From Winogradskyella thalassocola (GTDB taxonomy: Bacteria > Bacteroidota > Bacteroidia > Flavobacteriales > Flavobacteriaceae), in contig NZ_FNCZ01000001.1 in assembly GCF_900099995.1 (NCBI RefSeq), positions 744,001-808,000 on the forward strand: a stretch of DNA of 64,000 nt, written 5' to 3'. How positions within the stretch are numbered: the stretch's first letter is position 1; every line of letters starts with the position of its first letter. The translations under genes were made by a program, and so were the position numbers. The notes under the pieces are model-generated. The model was not told the DNA's origin and ran no database searches. It was given only the letters and a program-made list of their open reading frames with translations. Of the stretch, positions 56,607 through 64,000 are shown one piece after another.

Positions 56607-57416
56607 TTATTGTGTAACCTCTCCCAAACTAAAAACGCTCTGTCCATTTTCATATATCATTATTTGCGCTGCGGAATTTGGCATTAGCATTTGGTTGAAT
56701 TCATTTAAATCCCAAAGGTTTGGGTTTGTAAACCATTCGGCAATATTCATTTTTACTTCTATTTCTGTGCGGTTTAAAACTGTAATAGTTCCTAAGTTCA
56801 CTGTAAAAAAGGTATCCTGCGGAGATGTTGGGTCCGTTCCTGCATTATCAACAGCTCTTATAGCGTGGTAATTAAAACCTTGTTCTTCAGAATTAGTATT
56901 AATAAATTTTCCGTCAAATTGCATATAATGATAACCACCTCCCATCATATCAGGAACATTAAAAGATTCTGAATTTAGATCTACATAATTTTCTGAGTTA
57001 TCTTCATTATTTAAGCCAAAAGTGAAAGATACACTGTATGTGTCTTCCGGAATTTCAGTTTGTACAGTATAACTTAAACCTTTATTGCTAGTAAGGTCAA
57101 CTAAATTGTAGCTATCTAAAAGAAAACTTTCATTAGCACTGTTTGTAAATCTAATTCCAGAAATAATATACCGAAGACGTTCTATGCTTAAAAGTTCGCC
57201 ATTTGCATTTGTAAACTGTAAGATATTTAAACTAGAGTTAGTCACAGGTTCATTATCCCAATGGTGTGTAAATTTAAATGTTATTTGTATTGTTGGGGTA
57301 AGGTTGTCGTCTAAATCTTCACTACAAGATGAAAACCCTAAACCTATTAGTAATACTAGTGCTGTAATTTTAATATTAAAAAAGTATACGTAGTGTTTAA
57401 AAATCGTCGAATTCAT
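56607..57416 (-). CDS. MbnP family copper-binding lipoprotein
   Basis: 269 residues. A longer N-terminus precedes the signal helix (ITALVLLIGLGFSSC, lipobox). MbnP blocks: FKFTHHWDNEPV, LRYIISGIRFTNS, SVSFTFGLN, GYHYMQFDGKFIN, and MNIAEWFTNP near the end. Tryptophan and histidine in THHWDNEPV are candidate modification or copper-binding residues. Binds copper outside the cytoplasm in the studied homologs. Confidence 0.88.
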   Translation of the reverse strand: MNSTIFKHYVYFFNIKITALVLLIGLGFSSCSEDLDDNLTPTIQITFKFTHHWDNEPVTNSSLNILQFTNANGELLSIERLRYIISGIRFTNSANESFLLDSYNLVDLTSNKGLSYTVQTEIPEDTYSVSFTFGLNNEDNSENYVDLNSESFNVPDMMGGGYHYMQFDGKFINTNSEEQGFNYHAIRAVDNAGTDPTSPQDTFFTVNLGTITVLNRTEIEVKMNIAEWFTNPNLWDLNEFNQMLMPNSAAQIMIYENGQSVFSLGEVTQ

Positions 57417-57422
57417 AATATT

Positions 57423-58757
57423 TTAATCAATTTTTATTAATAGTAAATCTGTAAATCCTTTATTTTCTATAATGTCTCCATCGTCGCTTGTGCTGTCTCC
57501 CACCCCAACAATAGAACCATCGTTTAGTTGAGCGACACTATATGCAAAATCTATATTTGAGCCTCCAATTGTGGTTTCCCAAAGTAAGTTTGCATTGCTG
57601 TCAATGTTTAGAATCCAAGCATCGTTTTGGCCTTTGTTTGTTGCGACATCGCTATCATTACTTCGCGAACTTCCTGCTAAAATAAAACCATTATCTTGAG
57701 ACTTAATAATAGAACGTGCCACATCAAAACTTGAGCCTCCGATGGTTTTTTCCCAAAGTAAGTTGCCTTCTGGCGATATTTTAATTAGCCATAAATCTGC
57801 TGCCCCGTTATTATATGCTATATCAATATCATTACTTCTAGTATCACCGGCAATTAAATAATTACCATCATTAGTGGCTGCAATGGCTCTGGCTTCATCA
57901 ATTTGAGTGCCTCCGTACGATTTCTCCCAAACCAAATTGCCAGTAGCTGCAATTTTTACCACCCAAAAATCATAAGTACCGATGTTGCTAGAAATATCGG
58001 TATCGTTACTATCAGAACTTCCAACGATTATAAATCCGTTATCTTCTGTTTGAATAACATCGTGAGGTGTATCCGTAAAATTTCCACCAAAATATTGGCT
58101 CCATTCCATTGCTCCTGAGGTGTCTAGTTTTAAAGCCCAATAATCTCCACCAGCATGATGCTGTGTGCTTCTCGAAGAATTTCCCTCACCTCCGGAAGCT
58201 GTCACATCTAAAATACCTGAAATTAAATATCCTTGGTCGTTAGTTTGAATAACTGAAATTCCAGAATCTGCTCCTTGAAATCCAAACGATTTTTGCCAAA
58301 TTAAATTGCCATTGGTATCTAGTTTTACTAGCCAATAATCTTGCGAGCCATGATTGTTTGAAACATCACCATCATTGCTAAAACTAAAACCTAAAATAGC
58401 ATAACCTCCATCTTGCGTTTGAATAATAGAACTTCCGCGTTCGTCTGCAGAACCACCAAACGTTTTTTGCCATTGCAATTCATTTTGAGCGTTAAATTTT
58501 AACACCCAAAAATCAAAACTTTCGTTGTTTTTATCTGTAATATCCCCATTCATACTTTGTGTAAAGCCTAGTATGGCGTAACCTCCATCTGAAGTGGCAA
58601 CAACGGATTGTCCGCTGTCATTTTTTGTGCCTCCTAAGGTTTTAATCAAGCTTACATTTATGTCGGGAGTTGACCTAATATCGTCATCATCGCTTTTGCA
58701 ACTTAACATGAAGAGTAATAAAGCACAGGTTATAACTGAAAAAGATTTGGTGTACAT
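57423..58757 (-). CDS. Beta-propeller lipoprotein with WQKTFGG repeats
   Basis: 444 residues, lipobox signal ending MLSC. About seven repeats of roughly 57 residues of the form LxWxKxxGGxxxDxxxxIxxTxDGGYxxxGxSxSxDxD, ending in a blade-like unit; probably a propeller at the cell surface. I do not recognise a catalytic site. In one run with MbnP and the diheme peroxidase, 6 bp from the former. Confidence 0.82.
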   Translation of the reverse strand: MYTKSFSVITCALLLFMLSCKSDDDDIRSTPDINVSLIKTLGGTKNDSGQSVVATSDGGYAILGFTQSMNGDITDKNNESFDFWVLKFNAQNELQWQKTFGGSADERGSSIIQTQDGGYAILGFSFSNDGDVSNNHGSQDYWLVKLDTNGNLIWQKSFGFQGADSGISVIQTNDQGYLISGILDVTASGGEGNSSRSTQHHAGGDYWALKLDTSGAMEWSQYFGGNFTDTPHDVIQTEDNGFIIVGSSDSNDTDISSNIGTYDFWVVKIAATGNLVWEKSYGGTQIDEARAIAATNDGNYLIAGDTRSNDIDIAYNNGAADLWLIKISPEGNLLWEKTIGGSSFDVARSIIKSQDNGFILAGSSRSNDSDVATNKGQNDAWILNIDSNANLLWETTIGGSNIDFAYSVAQLNDGSIVGVGDSTSDDGDIIENKGFTDLLLIKID

Positions 58758-58758
58758 G

Positions 58759-59970
58759 TTATTCTTTTCGTCTTACGATAAACAAACCACCTTCAATATC
58801 ACTGACTACAATATTTCCACTATCAAAAAAGGGATAGATATTCCAAGCTCCGTTAAACGCTGTGTTGTTGTTTTCTGGAAATGTATCAATATATCCTGTT
58901 TCAACCATAACTCCAGAATCTATATTAGAAATATCAACGGCTCTTAATCCTGCAGAATAATTAGCAATATATAAGGTGTTGCCAACCACATAAACGTTGT
59001 GGTCTATGGCGGCTGTTGGTCCTAAATATTCCATTTTAAAAGTGGGATTGTCTAAATCTGTAAAATCGAAAACTAATGTTCTAGAGTTGGATCCAAAATT
59101 AATTTCATCTAATTCATCACCTAAAATAAAATAAGTCAAATCTTCTGTAAACCAACCTTGGTGCGTATAACCGATATTGCTGTAATCAATGGTTGATATT
59201 TGTGTTGGAGCATTTTTATCAGTTACATCTACAATAACGATTTCATTTTCATTACTGCCTATTAATATTTCTTTTCCGGTATAATCTGAATCTGGACCAT
59301 TGTAAGTAACGACTTGTGCGTCGTGTGAATAAGAATCACTTGCATAACCTCCGGCTGAAGTAGGATTTATTGGATTTTGAATATTTACAAAATGTGGGCC
59401 ACCACCAAACGTATTGGATCCAACGATATAAGCAAAACCACTAACTTCATCGATGACTATATTATGTGCATTTCCAAACGCATTATAGTTAGCGTCTGTA
59501 GTAAATGTTTCTGGTGGGTTTTCGACATTTCTTAATCGTGTTAAGTCGAAAACTTGCATACCATGACCAGGCGCTTCACTTACAATAAACGCATGATTGT
59601 TGTAAACTTTTATATCGCGCCACAAACTATTTACGGTAGCAGTTGGTAGTCTTCCTAAAAAAATAGGATTTGCAGCATCTGAGATGTCCACAAAAGCAGA
59701 GCTCGTTGTGGTGCCAATTAAGGCGTATTCTTTGCCTGTTTCTGGGTCTGTCCAACCCCAAGAATCATTGCCTTCAGCACCTGTACCACCTAATTCTTCA
59801 ACAGAAATATGACTCATTAGATCAAAATCACCACATGGATAATTGCCAGCCATTCCATTAATACAAGGAAATTGTGCATCAGACGATGGGTTTTCGTTAG
59901 TTTCTTCATTAGAACAATTGGAAAACATTATCATAGCCGAAGCTATTAAAACCCAAGTATTAAATTTCAT
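58759..59970 (-). CDS. Choice-of-anchor B family propeller lipoprotein
   Basis: 403 residues from ATG 59970 (MKFNTWVLIASAMIMFSNC, lipobox); five more codons reach a TTG. Seven LVIVDVTD-like repeats (ALIGTTTSSAFVDISDAANP, HAFIVSEAPGHGMQVFDL, FAYIVGSNTFGGGPHFVNI) show the choice-of-anchor B/LVIVD propeller. Function unknown; first gene of the MbnP run on this strand, one base before the next gene. Confidence 0.85.
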   Translation of the reverse strand: MKFNTWVLIASAMIMFSNCSNEETNENPSSDAQFPCINGMAGNYPCGDFDLMSHISVEELGGTGAEGNDSWGWTDPETGKEYALIGTTTSSAFVDISDAANPIFLGRLPTATVNSLWRDIKVYNNHAFIVSEAPGHGMQVFDLTRLRNVENPPETFTTDANYNAFGNAHNIVIDEVSGFAYIVGSNTFGGGPHFVNIQNPINPTSAGGYASDSYSHDAQVVTYNGPDSDYTGKEILIGSNENEIVIVDVTDKNAPTQISTIDYSNIGYTHQGWFTEDLTYFILGDELDEINFGSNSRTLVFDFTDLDNPTFKMEYLGPTAAIDHNVYVVGNTLYIANYSAGLRAVDISNIDSGVMVETGYIDTFPENNNTAFNGAWNIYPFFDSGNIVVSDIEGGLFIVRRKE

Positions 59971-60076
59971 AATTTTTTTTAGCAATTTAAGGAAATTTTA
60001 GTGCTGAAATAAATGTGGTTAATAATTATCGTTGATAATACACTCCTATGTCATAAAAGCATAATATTTTTGCATT

Positions 60077-61129
60077 ATGATTGAAGATAAAAACCCACAG
60101 CGTACTCCTTTGAGTGAATTAGGAGAATTTAAATTGATTGAACACTTAACGGATCATTTTAAAATAACTCAAAAATCAACTGTAAAAGGTATTGGTGATG
60201 ATGCTGCAGTTCTTAATTTTGGTAAAAAACAAGTGGTTGTTTCTACAGATTTATTGGTAGAAGGCGTCCATTTTGATTTGAGTTATGCACCTCTAAAACA
60301 TTTGGGTTATAAGGCTATAGTGGTTAACCTTTCAGATATCTATGCGATGAATGCTATGGCGACACAAGTAACGGTTTCTATAGCGGTGTCTAATCGTTTT
60401 CCATTAGAGGCATTGGAAGAATTGTATGCTGGTATTACTATGGCAGCTAAATTTTACAATGTAGATGTGGTTGGTGGTGATACGACGTCTTCAACTTCGG
60501 GCTTAATTATTTCTGTCACAGCAATTGGTGAAGTTGAAAAAGGGAACGAAGTATTAAGATCAGGAGCAAAACCAAACGACTTATTGGTTATAACGGGGGA
60601 TCTTGGAGGAGCTTTTATGGGACTGCAAGTGCTAGAACGCGAAAAGGAAGTGTTTAAAGTGAATCCTAATAATCAGCCCGATTTATCAATGTATACATAC
60701 ATCATTGAACGTCAGTTAAAACCTGAAGCTAGAAAAGATATAGTGGAATTATTGAAGGAGTTAGATGTAAAACCAACGAGTATGATAGATGTTAGTGACG
60801 GAATTTCTTCTGAAGTGATCCATTTATGTAAACAAAGTAAAGTTGGTGTAGATCTTTATGAAACTAAGATACCATTAGATCCTCAGGTGATTTCTACTTG
60901 TGAGGAATTTAATATAGATAGTACTACAATTGCGTTGAATGGAGGTGAGGATTACGAGTTGTTAATGACAATCTCTCAGGAAGATTTCCCAAAAATAAAA
61001 GGCAATCCAAATTTAACAGTTATTGGTTATATGACAGAAGAAGACAGAGGTATGCACTTAGTAACAAGAGCTGATGAAAAAATTCAGATTATCGCTAAAG
61101 GTTGGAACGCGCTTACAGATCAATCATAA
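60077..61129 (+). CDS. thiL: Thiamine-monophosphate kinase
   Basis: Phosphorylates thiamine phosphate to the diphosphate. Motifs: GIGDDAAVLNFG (residues about 38-49), VVSTDLLVEGVHFDL, VGGDTTSSTSGLIISVTAIG and MIDVSDGISSEV. 350 residues, full length. Its last 17 bases overlap the 3' end of the convergent zinc-ribbon gene. Confidence 0.95.
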   Translation: MIEDKNPQRTPLSELGEFKLIEHLTDHFKITQKSTVKGIGDDAAVLNFGKKQVVVSTDLLVEGVHFDLSYAPLKHLGYKAIVVNLSDIYAMNAMATQVTVSIAVSNRFPLEALEELYAGITMAAKFYNVDVVGGDTTSSTSGLIISVTAIGEVEKGNEVLRSGAKPNDLLVITGDLGGAFMGLQVLEREKEVFKVNPNNQPDLSMYTYIIERQLKPEARKDIVELLKELDVKPTSMIDVSDGISSEVIHLCKQSKVGVDLYETKIPLDPQVISTCEEFNIDSTTIALNGGEDYELLMTISQEDFPKIKGNPNLTVIGYMTEEDRGMHLVTRADEKIQIIAKGWNALTDQS

Positions 61130-61343
61130 AAAGCTTTTGTCCTTTTTCTAAACGCTTGTTGTGTACACGATTGAGTACACGATTAATTTCTTTGAATTTT
61201 GGTGTTAATGGAATAAATTTTCCATCTCCATCAATGGTCATTTCTGTTTTACAATTTTTACACTTATATTCTTTAACATGATAAGTAACATTTTTGGACA
61301 CTTTATAATCGTGACCAAATAATGAGCAATAAATGTTTTTCAT
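61113..61343 (-). CDS. Small zinc-ribbon-like protein, paralog 2
   Basis: 76 residues: C-SLFGHDYK at the N-terminus and CKNCKTEMTIDGDGKFIPLT; the same C-x-x-F-G-H-x-Y...C-x-x-C plan as at 55192 and 61425, and about half identical to the latter by eye. Overlaps thiL tail to tail. Function unknown. Confidence 0.72.
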   Translation of the reverse strand: MKNIYCSLFGHDYKVSKNVTYHVKEYKCKNCKTEMTIDGDGKFIPLTPKFKEINRVLNRVHNKRLEKGQKLFMIDL

Positions 61344-61424
61344 TAACTAGTTTTCTTAGAGATATTATCACTTCTATAGGGGTTTTAAATATAAGAAAAT
61401 TAGTTGCTAAAAAGTTGTTAACAA

Positions 61425-61667
61425 TTAACAAATCGATGAACTGAGTGTTTTTTGCTTCAAACGCATCGATTTGTTGTTGTAAATGCGTTCTAAAGCTGAA
61501 TTAATCTCCTGATATTTAGCGGTTAATTCTGTGAGCTTTCCGTTGCTGTTTGTTGTCAATTGTTTTTTACAACATTTACAAGTGTACTCCTTTACGTGGT
61601 TGGTGACTTTTTTGGTAATTTGATAATTATGGCCAAATAAATCACAGTAGAATTTGTTAGGTGTCAT
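61425..61667 (-). CDS. Small zinc-ribbon-like protein, paralog 3
   Basis: 80 residues: FYCDLFGHNYQITKKVTNHV, CKCCKKQLTTNSNGKLTEL, then a helix. Clearly a tandem duplicate of paralog 2, which lies 81 bp downstream. The C-terminal 12 residues differ between the two. Confidence 0.72.
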   Translation of the reverse strand: MTPNKFYCDLFGHNYQITKKVTNHVKEYTCKCCKKQLTTNSNGKLTELTAKYQEINSALERIYNNKSMRLKQKTLSSSIC

Positions 61668-61744
61668 AATGGGCTTGTTTACAATTTATTTTTAATCTCT
61701 ACGGTAAACTTAGAAAATAAAATAAAATAAAACGTTTAAAGGGA

Positions 61745-62521
61745 TTATTTTTCGACAAAATGTAAAATATTGTAAGATAATTCTGATTTATTTTCAATAT
61801 AACTCATATGTCCTTCCGAAAACTCTACCAAATCAATATCTGTAGTTCTAATTTTTTCGATAATTTGATCCGTATCAATTAAACTATCCTTTCTGCCAGC
61901 AATAATTATTTTTTTGCATTTTAAGTTTTTCAAAATATTAAAACGATCTGGTCTAAGTTTCATGCCTTCTTGCGCAGCAATGTAGCCTTGAAGCGGTGTC
62001 TTTAATGCTAATTGAAGTGATTTGTCGTAAGCAGCTTCATGTTTAACTTTGCTTTCAGGAGCAAATAAATTAGCAAAAGACATTTTTACTAAAACCTCAA
62101 AATTTTGCTGTGCCATTTCAGAAGCACGTGTTCTAATTAACTTTCTAGCGTTATCATCAGCTTCGTAGGTAGAGTTCATTAAGCATAGACCTTTAAACAA
62201 TTCCGGTTTCTGTTCCGCTAAGGCTAAGGCCACGTAACCTCCCATGGAATGACCAACGACATGCGCATTTTCAATATTTAAATGTTCTAAAACTGCCAAG
62301 ACCGCTTCTGCCATAGCTTCCATGGTGTGCACATAGCCAATACAGTCTGTTTCGCCATGCCCCAATAAATCAATACAAATAACATTATTAGTTGTAGAAA
62401 ACTCAGTGACTAAATCTTGCCACATCGCAACACTTTCGAGAAAACCGTGAAGTAATACAATAGGATTTCCTTCTCCTTCCGTCGTATAATGAATGCTGCT
62501 ATTTTTGTAATTTAAAATCAT
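61745..62521 (-). CDS. Alpha/beta hydrolase
   Basis: 258 residues, no signal peptide. Oxyanion region VLLHGFLES, nucleophile in VVGHSMGGYVAL (about residue 92), acid in AGRKDSLID and histidine in SEGHMSYIE. Family includes esterases, lipases and C-C hydrolases; substrate unknown. Divergent from the serine hydrolase at 62615. Confidence 0.9.
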   Translation of the reverse strand: MILNYKNSSIHYTTEGEGNPIVLLHGFLESVAMWQDLVTEFSTTNNVICIDLLGHGETDCIGYVHTMEAMAEAVLAVLEHLNIENAHVVGHSMGGYVALALAEQKPELFKGLCLMNSTYEADDNARKLIRTRASEMAQQNFEVLVKMSFANLFAPESKVKHEAAYDKSLQLALKTPLQGYIAAQEGMKLRPDRFNILKNLKCKKIIIAGRKDSLIDTDQIIEKIRTTDIDLVEFSEGHMSYIENKSELSYNILHFVEK

Positions 62522-62614
62522 GTTTGCAAATATAAATTTTGAAGGTATTACTGTCTACTAATCATTATAACATTTTAGTATCTTTGAAATCTTTCAAATT
62601 AAATTAAAAATCTA

Positions 62615-64000
62615 ATGGGTTTAAAACGCTTTTTTTCAATAGTTCTATTGAGTTCTGCTTTCTTATTAAATGCTCAAATTAAGGAGCAACAACTCGATAA
62701 ACTTATAAAGGAAACTTTAACAACCTTTGATGTCCCTGGTATTTCTGTTGGTGTTTATAAAGATGGAAAAATAGTCTATGCTAAAGGTCATGGTATGCGT
62801 TCGCTAACCAATAAAAAAGACATGAACGATGAAACGTTAGTTGGTGTCGCATCTAATAGTAAAGGATTTACGTGTTTTGCATTGGCGATGATGGTTGATG
62901 CTGGGAAGTTAAATTGGGATGATAAGGTACGTAAACATATTCCAGAATTTCAATTACATGATGCTTGGGTCACTGAAGAATTTACGGTTAGAGATTTGGT
63001 AACACACCGCAGTGGAATGGGATTAGGTGCTGGAGATTTAATGTTTTTTCCTGAAGGCAGTGATTTTACAGTGAACGACATTATTAATAATGTAAAATAT
63101 TTAGAACCTGAAAGTTCATTTAGAAGCAAATTTGCATATAACAACAATATGTTCATCATAGCAGGTGAAGTTTTAAAACGGGTGAGTGGTTTGTCTTGGG
63201 AAGACTTTATCGAAACCAAGATTATGAAACCAGTTGGAATGACAAGTAGTAAAGCATCTTATAATCGTGTTTCAGATAAATCGAATATCATTGATGCGCA
63301 TACTATGGCAGAAGGAAAGGTAATTCAGATTCCACATGATTGGAGTGAAACAGCTAATCCGGCAGGAGGAATTGTAAGTAATGTTCAAGATATGTTAACT
63401 TGGGCTCAATTTTTAATGAACGATGCGGTTGCCCAAAATGGTGAACGTTTATTAAGTGCTAAACAATTTCATGAGCTTTGGCAATTACAAACTCCTTTAA
63501 ATGTATCTCCAAATGATTCATATGATTCTAATTTTAAAGGCTACGGATTAGGTTGGTTTGTTGCCGATGTTAAAGGTGGTTTTAAACAAGTGTATCATAC
63601 AGGTGGTTTGTTGGGAACCGTAACACAGTTTACTATGATCCCGGATTTAGATTTAGGAATTGTGGTGTTAACAAATCAAATGAATGGTTCTGCTTTTAAT
63701 ACCATCACAAACACTATTAAAGATGCTTATCTCGGTTATGAAAATCGAAATTGGTTAGAGAAGTACGGCAAATCTAATGCCGATAATATTATTTATAACG
63801 ACAGTACAAAAGCTGCGGTGTATGCAAAAGTTGAAAAGGCAAAAACCCTTAAATCAATACCGAAACCAGAACAAATTATCGGGACTTATACAGATGATTG
63901 GTTTGGTGATGTGATGATTTCTCACGATTCAAAAAAAGGATACACTATAAAGAGTAAGCGTTCATTAAGATTGTTTGGTGAGTTGTTGCCGTTAAATGCG
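62615..64000 (+). CDS. Serine hydrolase, class C beta-lactamase family, 3' end outside the window
   Basis: The frame is open to the end of the window (462 codons). Signal peptide MGLKRFFSIVLLSSAFLLNA. SxxK in VASNSKGFTCF (about residue 90), YxN in FAYNNNMFI (about 176) and HTGGLLG (about 330). Then a linker to a C-terminal domain that is cut off. Its core is related to the 47993 gene but is not a close copy. Substrate unknown. Confidence 0.88.
   Translation, partial: MGLKRFFSIVLLSSAFLLNAQIKEQQLDKLIKETLTTFDVPGISVGVYKDGKIVYAKGHGMRSLTNKKDMNDETLVGVASNSKGFTCFALAMMVDAGKLNWDDKVRKHIPEFQLHDAWVTEEFTVRDLVTHRSGMGLGAGDLMFFPEGSDFTVNDIINNVKYLEPESSFRSKFAYNNNMFIIAGEVLKRVSGLSWEDFIETKIMKPVGMTSSKASYNRVSDKSNIIDAHTMAEGKVIQIPHDWSETANPAGGIVSNVQDMLTWAQFLMNDAVAQNGERLLSAKQFHELWQLQTPLNVSPNDSYDSNFKGYGLGWFVADVKGGFKQVYHTGGLLGTVTQFTMIPDLDLGIVVLTNQMNGSAFNTITNTIKDAYLGYENRNWLEKYGKSNADNIIYNDSTKAAVYAKVEKAKTLKSIPKPEQIIGTYTDDWFGDVMISHDSKKGYTIKSKRSLRLFGELLPLNA

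Overview
The window is a 64 kb stretch of a marine-type Flavobacteriaceae chromosome (Bacteroidota). The base composition is low in G+C. The family-level markers are type IX secretion sorting domains, a PorP/SprF protein, IPExxxVDY, DUF2480 and DUF3078 proteins, and promoters of the TAnnTTTG type. Genes are dense on both strands. No transposase, integrase, CRISPR array or rRNA gene was seen.

Layout. 1-5.8 kb: truncated prolyl oligopeptidase, a diheme cytochrome lipoprotein and a T9SS-exported FG-GAP/ASPIC protein. 5.8-6.7 kb: orphan ABC ATPase. 6.7-15.7 kb: an RNA-repair island (below). 15.8-16.1 kb: two copies of a candidate small RNA. 16.2-20.5 kb: PurF-like, PfkB kinase, RNase HI, PurN. 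20.7-25.0 kb: acpP-fabF-rnc-IPExxxVDY-pyk. 25-29.7 kb: dinB, CYTH, OmpA/PorE-like, PorP/SprF. 29.7-35.8 kb: a 2020-residue T9SS type B surface protein. 36-44 kb: EEP nuclease, hflX, class A PBP, DUF3078, DUF2480, ABC exporter. 44-55 kb: a suf iron-sulfur locus, split by a plus-strand PadR/serine-hydrolase block and carrying two extra lipoprotein genes between sufB and sufC. 55.5-60 kb: MauG-like diheme peroxidase, MbnP, and two beta-propeller lipoproteins. 60-64 kb: thiL, two small zinc-ribbon proteins, a hydrolase and a truncated serine hydrolase.

The most interesting part is 6.7-15.7 kb. A minus-strand gene fuses a WYL transcription factor to a phytanoyl-CoA-dioxygenase-like (PhyH) domain. 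Divergent from it lie a TPR protein, an ERI-1-type 3'-5' exonuclease, an array of tRNA-like RNA, a slipin, an RtcB RNA ligase and two RlaP-family nucleotidyltransferases. A palindrome of the form TACGCAA-N5-TTGCGTA occurs three times: before the regulator, before the tRNA-like array and before rtcB. Each copy ends exactly 9 nt before a -7 promoter box, which points to one regulon.

The array begins with a well-formed tRNA-Tyr-like sequence. It then holds modules in which a T-arm plus 3' acceptor strand comes before the matching 5' acceptor strand plus D-arm, which is the order of a circularly permuted tRNA. One unit carries an anticodon loop that reads UUA, complementary to the ochre codon UAA. 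The slipin gene just downstream is interrupted by a single in-frame UAA, while its conserved frame continues on both sides. Whether these two facts are linked is a testable inference, not something the sequence proves.
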